This document shows positions 53,745 to 63,868 of a DNA stretch of 64,000 nt, piece after piece (position 1 is the stretch's first letter; every line of letters starts with the position of its first letter). The position numbers were made by a program, and so were the translations under genes. The notes beneath the pieces were generated by a model that was not told where the DNA came from, did no database searches, and saw only the letters and a program-made list of their open reading frames with translations. Where the stretch lies: contig CACCWT010000002.1 of assembly GCA_902549785.1 (NCBI GenBank), forward strand, positions 1-64,000, in the 5' to 3' direction. The stretch comes from an uncultured Pelagibacteraceae bacterium. GTDB lineage: Bacteria > Pseudomonadota > Alphaproteobacteria > Pelagibacterales > Pelagibacteraceae.

Positions 53745-54959
53745 ATGAGTAAAATTAAGGTAAAAAACCCCATTGTGGAGCTTGATGGTGACGAAATGAC
53801 CAGAGTTATATGGAACTTCATTAAAAACAAACTCGTTCTAACTTATTTAGATCTTAAAATTGAGTACTACGATTTGGGAATGGAAAGTAGAGATAAAACT
53901 GAAGACAGAATCACAATAGAATGTGCTAATGCAATTAAAAAGAATGGAGTCGGTATTAAATGTGCAACGATCACACCCGACGAAGCAAGAGTAAGGGAAT
54001 TCAATCTCAAAAAAATGTGGAGATCTCCAAATGGTACAATAAGAAATATTATTGGAGGAACTGTTTTTAGAGAACCAATAATTTGTAAAAATATTCCAAA
54101 ACTTGTACCCTCATGGACAGACCCATTAATTATAGGTAGACACGCATTTGGTGACCAATATAGAGCAACTGATTTTACGGTACCTGGTAAAGGTAAATTA
54201 GAAATTAAATGGACAGCTGAGGATGGATCTGATGAGAGAAAATACGAAGTCTTTAACTTTCCAGGTCCAGGGATTGCATTATCAATGTATAATTTGGATA
54301 AATCAATAGAAGACTTTGCAAGATCTTGCTTTAATTATGGATTAATTAAAAAATGGCCAGTTTATCTTTCTACTAAAAATACTATTTTAAAAAGATATGA
54401 TGGAAGATTCAAAGATATTTTTCAAGAAGTTTTTGAAAAAGAATTTAAAAACAAATTTGATCAAAGTAAGATTACTTATGAACATAGATTAATTGACGAC
54501 ATGGTAGCATGTGCCATGAAATGGCATGGTAAATATATTTGGGCATGCAAAAATTATGATGGAGATGTGCAATCAGATACAGTTGCTCAAGGATATGGAT
54601 CTTTAGGTTTAATGACAAGTGTATTGCTTGCTCCAGATGGCAAAACAATGGAAGCTGAGGCTGCACATGGGACAGTAACAAGACACTTTAGAATGCATCA
54701 ACAAGGTAAAGAAACCTCAACAAATCCTATTGCATCTATTTTTGCATGGACAAGAGGTTTGGCTCATAGAGGAAAATTAGATGGAAATGAGGAATTAATA
54801 AAGTTTGCAGAAACACTAGAAAAAGTATGTGTTGATTGTGTTGAAGAGGGCTCAATGACTAAGGACTTAGCTATTTTAATTGGACCTTCAACAAAGTATT
54901 TAACAACTAATCAATTTTTAGATACTTTAGATGGTAAGTTAAGACAAAAACTAAATTAA
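53745..54959 (+). CDS. icd: Isocitrate dehydrogenase (NADP)
   Basis: Oxidative decarboxylation of isocitrate to 2-oxoglutarate in the TCA cycle. 404 residues of the eukaryote-like subfamily: [80 protein letters not shown] and [12 protein letters not shown]. It overlaps the convergent alaS gene by nine bases. Confidence 0.96.
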   Translation: MSKIKVKNPIVELDGDEMTRVIWNFIKNKLVLTYLDLKIEYYDLGMESRDKTEDRITIECANAIKKNGVGIKCATITPDEARVREFNLKKMWRSPNGTIRNIIGGTVFREPIICKNIPKLVPSWTDPLIIGRHAFGDQYRATDFTVPGKGKLEIKWTAEDGSDERKYEVFNFPGPGIALSMYNLDKSIEDFARSCFNYGLIKKWPVYLSTKNTILKRYDGRFKDIFQEVFEKEFKNKFDQSKITYEHRLIDDMVACAMKWHGKYIWACKNYDGDVQSDTVAQGYGSLGLMTSVLLAPDGKTMEAEAAHGTVTRHFRMHQQGKETSTNPIASIFAWTRGLAHRGKLDGNEELIKFAETLEKVCVDCVEEGSMTKDLAILIGPSTKYLTTNQFLDTLDGKLRQKLN

Positions 54960-57614
54960 AGTCTTAATTTTTTCAAAAGCCTCATCAATTTTATCTTTAA
55001 ATTGGCCACCTGCTTGTGCAAAATCTTTTCTACCACCACCACCTTTACCACCAATAATTTCAGATCCTGTTTTAGCAAATGTGACTGCATCATACTTATC
55101 AGTAAGCTTATCAGTTATCCCAACTGCAAGACCTACTTTGTCTTCTAAACTAGCAAAAACTATAACAATTCCTGTTTTAAGATCTTTTTTTCCAGCATCA
55201 ACCAATTTTCTTAGCTCTTTGGGTGGAAGATCATCAACTTTTTGAAATCTTATGCTTATATTATTAATTTTAATATCTTGAATTATATTTTTTGAATTAT
55301 TTTCTAAAATTGAACTAAATTTTAATTGCTCTAGTTGTTTTGATAATTCTTTAATTAAAATCTTATTTTCTTCATTTTCTATATTTGGTTTGCCGCCTAA
55401 TTTAATTATCTGTTTTGATAAGTCATTAATCATTTCTTCATCTTTTTGTGCTGATAAGTCAGATAATTTTTCTTTATTTTGTAAGAAACTATTTAATTGA
55501 TTTTCTCTGAGTGCTTCTACTCTTCTCACACCTGCTGCAATTGATGATTGACTAATAATTTTGAATTTTCCAATGTCACCAGTGTTTCTTACATGCGTAC
55601 CTCCACATAATTCAGTGGAAAAATACCTTTCTTTCTCTTCTCCCATAGATAATACTCTAACCTCTTCTCCATATTTTTCTCCAAATAGTGCCAGGGCTCC
55701 ATTACTTACTGCTTCTTTAGGAGTCATAATCCTTGTTTTAACTTCTGATTTTTTTTGTACCATCGAATTTACGTGATTTTCTATTTTTTCTATTTCCTGG
55801 TCTGAGATTGGTTTCATGTGGCTAAAATCAAATCTTAATCTATCTGGCGCTACTAATGATCCTTTTTGTGTAACATGAGTGCCTAATACTCTTCTTAACG
55901 ACTCATGCAAAAGGTGTGTTGCAGAGTGATAAGCTCTTATATTATTACGTCTATCAATATCAATTTTCATCTCAACATTGTCTTTGATTTTTATACTTCC
56001 TGATTTAACTTTGCCGTAATGTACAAATAAATCACCTAATTTTTTTTGGACATCTGTTATCTCGAGCTTAAAGTTTCCAGATATTATTTCACCAGTATCT
56101 CCTACCTGTCCCCCAGACTCTCCATAAAAAGGAGTTTGGTTTAAAATAATCATACCCTCATCATTTTCACTTAGTTCATTAACCTCTTTGTTATCTTTTA
56201 ATAATGATAGAATAATGCCTTCTGCTTGGTCAGTTTCATAACCTAAGAATTCTGTAGGACCTAATCGATCTTTTATGGAAAACCAAATATCATCTACTGC
56301 GCTATCACCAGAGCCTTTCCAATTTTTCTTTGCAAGCTCTTTACTTTCTTTCATTAAACTTTGAAATTTATCATTATCAATTGTTAAAGACTTATTTTTT
56401 AAAATATCTTGTGTGAGATCTAATGGAAAACCGTACGTATCATAGAGTTTAAAGGCTACTTCTCCAGGTAGTATCTTGTCTATTTTAGTTATTTCTTCAT
56501 TTAATATTTTAATACCTCTATCTAAAAGAATTAAAAATTTTTCTTCTTCCATTCTTAATGTTTCTTTTATTAATGACTCAGCTCTCTCTATTTCTGAATA
56601 ATTACCTTTCATCTCGTCTTTTAAAGTTTTAAAAATATTATAAAAAATTGGTTCTTTAGAACCAAGCAGATGGGAATGCCTCATTCCTCTTCTCATAATT
56701 CTTCTTAGGACATAACCTCTTCCTTCATTTGATGGCAAAACTCCCTCGGCAATTAAAAATGAACTTGCGCGTAAGTGATCAGCTATTACTCTAAAACTTG
56801 CCAAATTGTCGTTATTAGGCGCAACTTTTAAAATTTCTGCAGTAGAGTTTATTATTTTTTTAAAATGATCGGTTTCATAGTTGTCGTGAGTTCCTTGAAG
56901 TAATGCAGCAATTCTCTCTAAACCCATTCCAGTATCAACTGATGGTTTTGGTAGATTAATTCTCTTATCTTTTGAAATTTGCTCAAACTGCATGAAGACT
57001 AAATTCCAAATTTCAATAAATCTGTCCCCATCTTCATTTTTTGTTCCTGGTAACCCTCCTTCTAAGTGGTCTCCATGATCATAAAATATTTCTGAACAAG
57101 GACCACAAGGCCCAGTTTCACCCATAGACCAAAAATTATCAGATGTTGCTATCCTTATGATTTTATCTTCACTTAACCCAGCAATCTTTTTCCAGTAATT
57201 AAAGGCTTCGTCATCGTCATGGTATACAGTTACATAAAGCCTGTTCTTATCTAAACCAAATTCTTTTGTTATTAAATTCCACGCAAGTTCAATAGCTCTT
57301 TCTTTAAAATAATCGCCAAAAGAAAAGTTTCCCAGCATTTCAAAAAAAGTATGATGTCTTGGGGTGTAACCTACATTTTCAAGATCATTATGCTTTCCAC
57401 CTGCTCTCACACATTTTTGTGAAGTTGTAGCTCTTAGATAATCTCTCTTTTCTAACCCAGTAAAAACATTTTTAAATTGAACCATCCCCGAATTCGCAAA
57501 CATCAATGTTGGATCGTTATTTGGAACCAGATTACTAGACTCAACTACTTTATGATCGTTTTTCTCAAAGTAACCTAAGAATGCTGATCTAATTTCATTT
57601 AGTGTTTTAGCCAT
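54951..57614 (-). CDS. alaS: Alanyl-tRNA synthetase
   Basis: 887 residues, full length. N-terminal aminoacylation domain begins [20 protein letters not shown] and has FMQFEQI and [14 protein letters not shown]. The editing domain has [12 protein letters not shown] and [11 protein letters not shown], whose His/Cys ligands hold zinc. The C-terminal region contains [16 protein letters not shown], the C-Ala oligomer motif. Immediately upstream lies the recA terminator hairpin; its start is 52 bases from that hairpin. Confidence 0.97.
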   Translation of the reverse strand: MAKTLNEIRSAFLGYFEKNDHKVVESSNLVPNNDPTLMFANSGMVQFKNVFTGLEKRDYLRATTSQKCVRAGGKHNDLENVGYTPRHHTFFEMLGNFSFGDYFKERAIELAWNLITKEFGLDKNRLYVTVYHDDDEAFNYWKKIAGLSEDKIIRIATSDNFWSMGETGPCGPCSEIFYDHGDHLEGGLPGTKNEDGDRFIEIWNLVFMQFEQISKDKRINLPKPSVDTGMGLERIAALLQGTHDNYETDHFKKIINSTAEILKVAPNNDNLASFRVIADHLRASSFLIAEGVLPSNEGRGYVLRRIMRRGMRHSHLLGSKEPIFYNIFKTLKDEMKGNYSEIERAESLIKETLRMEEEKFLILLDRGIKILNEEITKIDKILPGEVAFKLYDTYGFPLDLTQDILKNKSLTIDNDKFQSLMKESKELAKKNWKGSGDSAVDDIWFSIKDRLGPTEFLGYETDQAEGIILSLLKDNKEVNELSENDEGMIILNQTPFYGESGGQVGDTGEIISGNFKLEITDVQKKLGDLFVHYGKVKSGSIKIKDNVEMKIDIDRRNNIRAYHSATHLLHESLRRVLGTHVTQKGSLVAPDRLRFDFSHMKPISDQEIEKIENHVNSMVQKKSEVKTRIMTPKEAVSNGALALFGEKYGEEVRVLSMGEEKERYFSTELCGGTHVRNTGDIGKFKIISQSSIAAGVRRVEALRENQLNSFLQNKEKLSDLSAQKDEEMINDLSKQIIKLGGKPNIENEENKILIKELSKQLEQLKFSSILENNSKNIIQDIKINNISIRFQKVDDLPPKELRKLVDAGKKDLKTGIVIVFASLEDKVGLAVGITDKLTDKYDAVTFAKTGSEIIGGKGGGGRKDFAQAGGQFKDKIDEAFEKIKTLI

Positions 57615-57663
57615 ATACTGCCAAAATACAGCATTTTTATATGATGTCTACACTTCTGAAGGG

Positions 57664-57691
57664 AAAAAAGGCGCCCAATTGAGCGCCTTTT
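57664..57691 (-). terminator. Rho-independent terminator of recA
   Basis: The arms AAAAGGCGC (57666-57674) and GCGCCTTTT (57683-57691) form a nine-base-pair stem with an eight-base loop. Reading on the minus strand, it is followed by a run of T (57664-57669 complement) and lies 23 bases after the recA stop (57714). It is the clearest GC-rich hairpin in the window. It also separates recA from alaS. Confidence 0.82.
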
Positions 57692-57713
57692 CTTAATAAC
57701 TAAAAGTTATCTG

Positions 57714-58838
57714 CTAATTTTTTTTAGTTGGAACTTCTTCCTCTTTTTTCTGAGCCTCAACCTTCTCTTCGCTTAAAGGGTTTCCCTCTATCTTTTTTGA
57801 AATGACGCCTGCTTTTTCTCTAATAGCCATTTCAATCTCAGCTGCAGCTTTTGGGTTTTGCTCAAGGTAAAGTTTAGCGTTCTCTCTACCTTGACCAATT
57901 TTTTCTCCTTTATAAGCGTACCAAGCTCCTGATTTTTCTACAATCTCAGCTTTAGCACCAAGGTCGATTAGTTCCCCTACTTTACTAATTCCTTTTCCAT
58001 ACATTAAATCGAATTCAACTACTTTAAATGGTGGAGCAACTTTATTTTTAACAACTTTAACTCTTGTTGTATTTCCAATTATTTGTTCTTTATCTTTAAT
58101 CGCGCCAATTCTTCTAATATCCATTCTGACTGAAGAATAGAATTTCAAAGAATTACCACCAGATGTTGTTTCTGGGCTTCCAAACATAACACCAATTTTC
58201 ATTCTAATTTGGTTAATGAAAATAACCATTGTGTTAGTTCTTGATATTGATCCTGTTAATTTTCTAAGAGCTTGTGACATTAGTCTTGCTTGAAGACCAA
58301 CATGATGATCTCCCATGTCTCCTTCAATTTCAGCTCTTGGGGTTAATGCAGCAACTGAGTCAACAACAAGTACTGACATTGAGCCAGACTTAATTAAAGT
58401 ATCCGTAATTTCTAAAGCTTGTTCACCTGTATCTGGTTGTGAAATAAGCAGTTCTTCAGTATTAACACCCAATTTTTTTGCATAAACTGGATCTAATGCA
58501 TGTTCTGCATCAACAAATCCACAAATTCCACCAGCTTTTTGTGCTTCAGCAACTACTTGTAATGCTAATGTAGTTTTTCCAGACGACTCTGGTCCATAAA
58601 TTTCAATAATTCTTCCTTTTGGTAGTCCTCCTATACCAAGTGCTAGATCAAGACTTAAAGATCCAGTAGAAACAGACTCAACATCCATAGCCTTTTGTTC
58701 TCCAAGTTTCATTACAGAGCCTTTTCCAAAGCTATCTGTAATTTGGCTAATTGCTGCGTCTAATGCTTTATTTTTTTCCTTATTTTCCAATTCTTTATCT
58801 TTAGCGGTTTTAACCACTTTTAAGTTATTTTTAGTCAT
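57714..58838 (-). CDS. recA: Recombinase A
   Basis: Strand exchange, and co-protease for LexA/UmuD cleavage. 374 residues: Walker [61 protein letters not shown] (shown in part), and [23 protein letters not shown]. The acidic tail is short ([16 protein letters not shown]). It has its own terminator and an SOS box in its upstream region. Confidence 0.97.
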   Translation of the reverse strand: MTKNNLKVVKTAKDKELENKEKNKALDAAISQITDSFGKGSVMKLGEQKAMDVESVSTGSLSLDLALGIGGLPKGRIIEIYGPESSGKTTLALQVVAEAQKAGGICGFVDAEHALDPVYAKKLGVNTEELLISQPDTGEQALEITDTLIKSGSMSVLVVDSVAALTPRAEIEGDMGDHHVGLQARLMSQALRKLTGSISRTNTMVIFINQIRMKIGVMFGSPETTSGGNSLKFYSSVRMDIRRIGAIKDKEQIIGNTTRVKVVKNKVAPPFKVVEFDLMYGKGISKVGELIDLGAKAEIVEKSGAWYAYKGEKIGQGRENAKLYLEQNPKAAAEIEMAIREKAGVISKKIEGNPLSEEKVEAQKKEEEVPTKKN

Positions 58839-58888
58839 TTTTTGCCTCTTTTTTTACGTTTTTTAACAATCGAATCATGAAGATAAAT

Positions 58889-58903
58889 GTACACATTTTG
58901 TTC
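58889..58903 (-). promoter_or_regulatory. LexA box upstream of recA
   Basis: On the minus strand the site is GAACAAAATGTGTAC, matching GAAC-N7-GNAC with one change from the alphaproteobacterial LexA box GAAC-N7-GAAC. It lies 51 bases before the recA ATG and matches the umuD site base by base in 12 of 15 positions, and continues ATTTAT in both. Confidence 0.65.
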
Positions 58904-58946
58904 TCATTAGCAATATTTTTTTAATATTGCGTTTAAAAGTGTTTAT

Positions 58947-60245
58947 TTATCTAAGTTTTAAGTAGTCACTATTTAATAAGCCTGCTGACTTTAACAATCT
59001 GTATTGGGCTAATAAGTAATTTCTTTCAGCCTCTGCAAGATTTATTTTAGCATTTATCAAATTTGATCTCGATTGAAGTACATCAAATGTTGATCTGTTC
59101 AAACCGCTCTCATATTCAAAACTAATTCCCTCATTTGCTATTTCAGCAGCCTTAACTTGGGATTGAACAGCTCTTAAAAGGCTTTTAGATGACTCTAAAG
59201 TTGACCATGCAGCAGTAACACCTTGGGTGTTATTTCTAAAAGCGTTTTCAAGAAGTAATTTTTTCATCCCTTTAACTTGAAGATTTTTATTTACATTAGA
59301 CTTATTCTTACCCCCAAATTGAAAAGGCCAGCTCACTGTTGCTTGCAAAATATCTTTTTCTCTTTCATCATATGTTGCACTCAGATCATCTGTATACGAT
59401 CTCTCGAGCGAAAGTTTAGCCGTTGGTGATAAATCTGATCTTGCTATTTTTACATCTAATTCAGACTGTCCATATTCTATTTCAGCAATTATAAGATCAG
59501 GACTTTTTTGTTCAGATATTTTTTTTGCTTCAACTAAACTTGATGGTATTGAAACTTCTGAATTATATATTTTTTTTAGTTTTTCATCAGTATTGATAGG
59601 TCCTATTATATTTTCATACGCTAACTTGCTAGTAATAATATTATTTTGAGCTCCTATATAACCTGCTTGAGCTCCTGACAAAGAAGATTGGGATTGTGCT
59701 AAGTCTGTAGCAGTAATTTGAGCTCTAGATAATCGCGCATTGTCTATTTCAAATTGTCTTTGAAGTAAATTTACATTTTCTTGATTAATACTTAATTTTT
59801 CATAAGCAAGTATTAAACCGGTATATGCTTCAATTGCTTTCATAAAAACATCTTGTTCTTTTTTGATTAGTTTTGCTTCAGAAAGGTTTAGTCCTAATTT
59901 ACTTTTTTCATACTTGGTACTTCTCGCACTACCATCAATCAAAGTTTGTTCTAATTTTACCGATGTAGTCATCGTATCTGTATCAGTGATCGAAGCATCA
60001 GCACCACTTTGATTTGTAAGTTTGTTGGTATTTTCGAAATTTTTTGTACCAGACAATGTTAAAGTTGGAAAAAAATCACTTTTCGAAATATTTAATACTT
60101 CTCTTTGAACTTCTAAATTTTTTCGTTCAGCTTTTAGTTCTAAATTATTTTGAAAAGTAATTTTTAATGCATCGGTTAAAGTTGCAGCGCTTGCTGCAAA
60201 TGTAAAAGCTAATAGAAAGATTATTGTTAGTGATATTTTTTTCAT
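58947..60245 (-). CDS. TolC-family outer membrane efflux protein
   Basis: 432 residues: a signal peptide (MKKISLTIIFLLAFTFAASA), then two repeats of helices and strands typical of TolC (ALKITFQNNLELKAERKNLEVQREVLN near the start, and SGLNRSTFDVLQSRSNLINAKINLAEAERNYLLAQYRLL near the end, shown in part). It forms a trimeric duct through the outer membrane and partners with an inner-membrane exporter; the RND/MMPL protein at 6-8.5 kb is one candidate but not adjacent. It ends in SDYLKLR. Its start overlaps the kinase gene by four bases. Confidence 0.88.
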   Translation of the reverse strand: MKKISLTIIFLLAFTFAASAATLTDALKITFQNNLELKAERKNLEVQREVLNISKSDFFPTLTLSGTKNFENTNKLTNQSGADASITDTDTMTTSVKLEQTLIDGSARSTKYEKSKLGLNLSEAKLIKKEQDVFMKAIEAYTGLILAYEKLSINQENVNLLQRQFEIDNARLSRAQITATDLAQSQSSLSGAQAGYIGAQNNIITSKLAYENIIGPINTDEKLKKIYNSEVSIPSSLVEAKKISEQKSPDLIIAEIEYGQSELDVKIARSDLSPTAKLSLERSYTDDLSATYDEREKDILQATVSWPFQFGGKNKSNVNKNLQVKGMKKLLLENAFRNNTQGVTAAWSTLESSKSLLRAVQSQVKAAEIANEGISFEYESGLNRSTFDVLQSRSNLINAKINLAEAERNYLLAQYRLLKSAGLLNSDYLKLR

Positions 60246-61168
60246 TTATTATATTTTATTGATTTAATTTGATGATTTCTATTTAAATTTAGCACGATTG
60301 AAGAATATTTTGGAGCAAATTTAAACATATTTTGGGTAATCCTCTGATATGTCTGCATAAATGTTAATACTTCATTTTTGCTCATTACTTTATCATTTGC
60401 TTTATTTTTTGAGTTTAATTTTAACAAGGACTCTTGTTTAAGCCGCCAACTCTGTAATAATTTAAAACTACCAGCTTTTAAGAATAACATGCAGTCTAAT
60501 TTTGAAAACAATTTTTTGTATTTAGTCTGTAATTGTCGATTTACAAATTTTCTCCATTTTAAATTTTTATCTTCTTTTTTCTCTAGAGGGTTAATAGATT
60601 TTTTTAAAGTAATTTTTTTTTCAGCTCTAGCTCCTACACACCAACCCTCAAAGATTATAACATCTGGCACTCTTTTGACTAAATACCAAGACTTTCTTTT
60701 AAGTCTATCATCTATAGCTTTATTAAATTTAGGAATTCTATACTGACTAAATTTTTTTTTATTTATTTTTTTTAAAAGATCAAACATAAAATTTACATCG
60801 TGAGTTCCTGGAACACCCCTAGTTTTTAATAAGGGATGGATTTTTTTAGACAACTTTATTCTATCTTTTCTAGTTTTGTACAAATCATCAATTGAGATTT
60901 TAAAAACGCTAAGCTTAAAATATTTTGTCAGAATAATTTTTAAAATAGAACTAATTGTTGTTTTGCCAGTTCCTTGGCCTCCTGCTAAGCCAATTAAATA
61001 AGGTTTTGATTTTTTTGCTTTATTTGAAATCCAGAAACTAATTGGAATTAAAAATGATTTAATCATCTTTTCTTTATTTTTAAATTTTTCTTTAGAAGTT
61101 TCTTGAGATTTAATAAATTTAAAACATTCTTTGCTAACTTTTTTATAACAATCTGCAACTGGTTGCAT
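60242..61168 (-). CDS. Glycerate kinase-like P-loop kinase (GLYK type)
   Basis: 308 residues resembling D-glycerate 3-kinases of plants and yeast. P-loop GGQGTGKT at 63-70, SIDDLYKTRKDR, HPLLKTRGVPGTHDV, and VIIFEGWCVGARA. D-glycerate 3-phosphate production would link to a photorespiration-like or serine pathway. No partners are nearby, so the physiological substrate is inferred. It is read just before tolC, with overlapping start/stop. Confidence 0.82.
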   Translation of the reverse strand: MQPVADCYKKVSKECFKFIKSQETSKEKFKNKEKMIKSFLIPISFWISNKAKKSKPYLIGLAGGQGTGKTTISSILKIILTKYFKLSVFKISIDDLYKTRKDRIKLSKKIHPLLKTRGVPGTHDVNFMFDLLKKINKKKFSQYRIPKFNKAIDDRLKRKSWYLVKRVPDVIIFEGWCVGARAEKKITLKKSINPLEKKEDKNLKWRKFVNRQLQTKYKKLFSKLDCMLFLKAGSFKLLQSWRLKQESLLKLNSKNKANDKVMSKNEVLTFMQTYQRITQNMFKFAPKYSSIVLNLNRNHQIKSIKYNK

Positions 61169-61176
61169 AAAAAAAT

Positions 61177-61545
61177 TTATTGTTTTTGATCAAGAGGATG
61201 ATTCTTTCCATCATTAACAGGGACATCCTCGATTTCGAACGGTTCTACGCCTTCTATGCAAGCAATATTCACACCATATATTTTTGGATTACTTCTAGGT
61301 CTGTTATGAGTATGAATTCCACAGATAGAACAAAAGTAATGTTTGGCAGTATTAGTATAAAACTGATAAAGCGTTAACTTGTCCTCTCCTTTTGTAAGTT
61401 TAAAATCATCAGGACCAAGCACTCCTATAATGTAACCTTTTTTTTTGCAGATTGAACAATTGCAACGCATGATCTTTTCAACACCGCCTATAGGAATTTT
61501 TACTTCGGCTTCAATTGCCCCACAGTGACAAGTTAATTTTTTCAT
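61177..61545 (-). CDS. GFA-family (glutathione-dependent formaldehyde-activating) protein
   Basis: 122 residues, with zinc-site cysteines: CHCGAIEAEV near the start, CNCSICKKKGY, and HYFCSICGIHTHNRPRSNP. The fold binds glutathione adducts; S-hydroxymethylglutathione formation is the classical assignment, though doubted for many members. It sits with a second, longer GFA protein (61566-62051) in the same direction. Nine bases before the kinase gene. Confidence 0.82.
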   Translation of the reverse strand: MKKLTCHCGAIEAEVKIPIGGVEKIMRCNCSICKKKGYIIGVLGPDDFKLTKGEDKLTLYQFYTNTAKHYFCSICGIHTHNRPRSNPKIYGVNIACIEGVEPFEIEDVPVNDGKNHPLDQKQ

Positions 61546-61565
61546 ATTTTAATCTCCTAACAAAA

Positions 61566-62051
61566 CTATTTATTAATATTTTTTTTTAAATATTCTCCGT
61601 ATCTTTTTAAACTTTCCTCTGGCCATGTTTTCTTTGGATCATACATCTTTTCAAAACAAATTACATCATCTGTAAGTTTTAGCCATGGATCTTTATCTTT
61701 TGTAAAAATATGCACTTGTGGTGGAAAACTTTTTGAATTATCTAAAGTTTTAGTTCTAACTGTTAATCTACCAACAGCTGAGGCATAATCAGTATAAATA
61801 TAAGTTCCACATTTGGTACAAAAATATGCATTGGAAGTGGCGCCGCTTCCTGCTTTAAGTTCTGTTGATGCAACTTCTCCTTCTATAATTAAAGTGTTAT
61901 CTAAGACGCTTGTATTAATAACGTATGAAGACCCAGTTATAATTTTACAATCTTTACAATGACAAGCTTGGGTGAATAGAGGCTTTTCTGTAATTCTATA
62001 TTTAATCTGACCACAAATACATCCTCCAGTTAAGCTTTCGTTTTTTTCCAT
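61566..62051 (-). CDS. GFA-family protein, second copy
   Basis: 161 residues of the same family: GGCICGQIKYRIT, ACHCKDCKIITGSSY, NAYFCTKCGTYIYTDYASAVG, with a C-terminal extension of about 40 residues (DDVICFEKMYDPKKTWPEESLKRYG, shown in part) as in cytosolic subfamilies. Identity with its neighbour is low, so these are old paralogues. Together with formate dehydrogenase they may handle formaldehyde and other aldehydes. Confidence 0.82.
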   Translation of the reverse strand: MEKNESLTGGCICGQIKYRITEKPLFTQACHCKDCKIITGSSYVINTSVLDNTLIIEGEVASTELKAGSGATSNAYFCTKCGTYIYTDYASAVGRLTVRTKTLDNSKSFPPQVHIFTKDKDPWLKLTDDVICFEKMYDPKKTWPEESLKRYGEYLKKNINK

Positions 62052-62081
62052 TTATTATCTTCAAACTATTTATGGTTAAAA

Positions 62082-62090
62082 TTATCCACA
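62082..62090 (+). promoter_or_regulatory. Perfect DnaA box in the GFA / umuD gap
   Basis: TTATCCACA, the strict E. coli DnaA box, lies in the 166-base gap between the divergent GFA and umuD genes. A single box is not an origin. The last five bases also belong to an inverted repeat (next entry). Confidence 0.4.
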
Positions 62091-62106
62091 TGTATACAAT
62101 ATGTGG
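62086..62106. promoter_or_regulatory. Inverted repeat CCACAT-N9-ATGTGG
   Basis: Six-base inverted arms CCACAT (62086-62091) and ATGTGG (62101-62106), with a GTATAC palindrome between them. It has dyad symmetry of a typical operator. It could control the GFA gene (start 62051, minus strand), umuD, or both. Confidence 0.35.
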
Positions 62107-62119
62107 TTTCGATGTTCAC

Positions 62120-62142
62120 GTTTTGATTCACTTTTGATTCAG
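62120..62142. repeat. Tandem 11-base direct repeat
   Basis: TTTTGATTCAC followed by TTTTGATTCAG, an 11-base period (62121-62142) in the umuD upstream gap. A repeat spaced by one helical turn resembles two-component response regulator sites, but it may be chance. Confidence 0.45.
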
Positions 62143-62166
62143 TTACAGACTCAAAATACAACCTGA

Positions 62167-62195
62167 TTGACACTATTGAATAACTTAGATATTAA
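62167..62195 (+). promoter_or_regulatory. Candidate sigma-70 promoter of umuDC
   Basis: A perfect -35 box TTGACA (62167-62172), a 17-base spacer and a -10-like TATTAA (62190-62195). The expected start of transcription falls in the LexA box at 62199-62213, a very good placement for repression. Confidence 0.55.
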
Positions 62196-62198
62196 TTA

Positions 62199-62213
62199 GA
62201 ACAAAATAAGAAC
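62199..62213 (+). promoter_or_regulatory. LexA (SOS) box of umuDC
   Basis: GAACAAAATAAGAAC is an exact GAAC-N7-GAAC direct repeat, the alphaproteobacterial LexA consensus. It ends four bases before the umuD ATG and lies just after a -35/-10 promoter, so bound LexA would block transcription start. Confidence 0.8.
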
Positions 62214-62217
62214 ATTT

Positions 62218-62613
62218 ATGAAGCTAACTATACCTTACTATTTACATAAAGCTGGCGCGGGTTTTCCGTCCCCAGCTACTGACTATATTGAGGAAGACAT
62301 AGATTTAAATGTTCACTTAATCAAAAATGTTCCAGCAACCTTCATCATAAGAGTTCAAGGAAAATCAATGGTGGATGTGGGAATTAATGATGGCGATCTA
62401 TTAGTTGTTGATAAGAGTTTAACACCAAAAAATTTCTCAACAGTTATTGCAAATGTTCATGATGAACTAGTTGTTAAAAGTTTAGTTCAAGAAAGGGATA
62501 AAAAATTTTTAACATCAGGTTCTAAAGAATTTACAGATCGAATTTTAATTAATGAAGATGAGGATATATTTATTTGGGGAGTTGTAACTTATGTCATCCA
62601 TTCAGTATACTAA
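62218..62613 (+). CDS. umuD: UmuD-like S24 peptidase, short N-terminal arm
   Basis: 131 residues, similar to UmuD of DNA polymerase V. The cleavage-site region is [15 protein letters not shown] (cleavage expected between Ala14 and Gly15), the catalytic serine is Ser50 (QGKSMVDVG) and the lysine Lys87 (ELVVKSL), the Ser-Lys pair of LexA-type self-cleavage. The pre-cleavage arm is only about 14 residues instead of 24, see findings. It is under a perfect LexA box and overlaps umuC by 23 bases. Confidence 0.92.
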   Translation: MKLTIPYYLHKAGAGFPSPATDYIEEDIDLNVHLIKNVPATFIIRVQGKSMVDVGINDGDLLVVDKSLTPKNFSTVIANVHDELVVKSLVQERDKKFLTSGSKEFTDRILINEDEDIFIWGVVTYVIHSVY

Positions 62614-63868
62614 AAAAATAGCACTTATTGATTGTAACTCTTTTTACGTTTCTTGTGAAAGATTATTCAATCCTAAAATAAGAAAAAAACCTGTTGTAGT
62701 TTTATCTAATAATGATGGTTGTATAATTTCAAGATCAACTGAAGCAAAAGCTTTAGGTATTAAAATGGGAGAGCCTTACTTTAAAGCAAAAGATATTATT
62801 ATTAAAAATAAAGTTGAAGTTTTTTCATCCAATTATTCTTTGTACGGAGATTTATCTAGAAGAGTAATGAGAACATTGAAAAGATTTAACTCTGCTATTG
62901 AAGTTTATTCTATCGATGAAGCATTTCTAGATTTGTCAAATTTTTCAGATGATGAAGTTGAAAAGGTCGGAAGAGAAATCAGAGAGACAGTTTTAAAGTG
63001 GACAGGTATTCCAACTAGTATTGGTATTGCTAAGACAAAAACTTTAAGCAAAGTTGCAAATCATATTGCAAAGAAAAAAAAATCAGGTGTAACAAGTTTG
63101 ATAGGAATTGAAAATATTGATCCAATATTAGAAAAAGTTGAAATTAACGATGTATGGGGTGTGGGAAGACAGTTAACAAAATTTTACCATAAAAACGGAA
63201 TTTATAATGCAAAACAACTAAAAAACAAATCAAATACCTGGATAAAGAAAAACTCTAATGTTTTGGGTTCAAGAACTGCAATGGAACTAAGAGGAGTTCC
63301 TTGTATTGATTTAGAGACAACACAAACAAAAAGAAAAAGCTGTGTTGTATCTCGTTCTTTTGGCCAAAGAATTGAAAAATATCAAGAATTAAAAGAAGCA
63401 GTTGCAAATTATTGTTTGAATGCGTCTGAAAAAATCAGATCTGAGTCTTTAATTGCAAAGTCAATTACAGTTTTTGTTAGAACAAGTCCTTTTCAAAGTA
63501 GATTTGGATATTATTCAAACTCAAAAACCATAGATTTTGCGATTTCAACGAATAATAGTATTGAAATAGTTAAAACTGCTTTGGTTGCTTTAGACTCTAT
63601 CTTTAAAAACGGTTATCGTTATCAAAAAGCAGGTGTAATGCTTACTGGTTTATCCAATGAAAATCGTAGTAAGAACCTATTTTATTCTGAAAAAGATGAG
63701 AAAATAAAGGGTTTAATGAAGTCTATTGATAACACTAACTACCGGTATGGAAGATCTACGTTAAGTCTTGCTAGCGCTGGTGTCCAAAAAAGATGGAATA
63801 TGAGAAGAGAGCATTCTTCTAAAATAGATACAGCTGATTTTTACTTACTCCCAACGATTAGAGCCTAA
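62591..63868 (+). CDS. umuC: DNA polymerase V catalytic subunit UmuC
   Basis: 425-residue Y-family translesion polymerase: [18 protein letters not shown] (about 11-28), [21 protein letters not shown], catalytic acids in YSIDEAFLD, and helix-hairpin-helix region GVGRQLTKF. The little-finger and C-terminal segment ends with [13 protein letters not shown]. It copies past UV lesions in a complex with UmuD' and RecA. Overlap with umuD means coupled translation. It converges with the last gene on the minus strand, one base away. Confidence 0.95.
   Translation: MSSIQYTKKIALIDCNSFYVSCERLFNPKIRKKPVVVLSNNDGCIISRSTEAKALGIKMGEPYFKAKDIIIKNKVEVFSSNYSLYGDLSRRVMRTLKRFNSAIEVYSIDEAFLDLSNFSDDEVEKVGREIRETVLKWTGIPTSIGIAKTKTLSKVANHIAKKKKSGVTSLIGIENIDPILEKVEINDVWGVGRQLTKFYHKNGIYNAKQLKNKSNTWIKKNSNVLGSRTAMELRGVPCIDLETTQTKRKSCVVSRSFGQRIEKYQELKEAVANYCLNASEKIRSESLIAKSITVFVRTSPFQSRFGYYSNSKTIDFAISTNNSIEIVKTALVALDSIFKNGYRYQKAGVMLTGLSNENRSKNLFYSEKDEKIKGLMKSIDNTNYRYGRSTLSLASAGVQKRWNMRREHSSKIDTADFYLLPTIRA

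Noticed and set aside
60378..60746. 122-codon open frame antisense to the glycerate kinase-like gene
   Set aside because: Shadow of a lysine-rich gene; hydrophobic only because the opposite strand is Lys/Asn-rich.
62082..62142. Replication origin
   Set aside because: Only one strict DnaA box, no cluster, and no dnaA/dnaN/parA neighbours.
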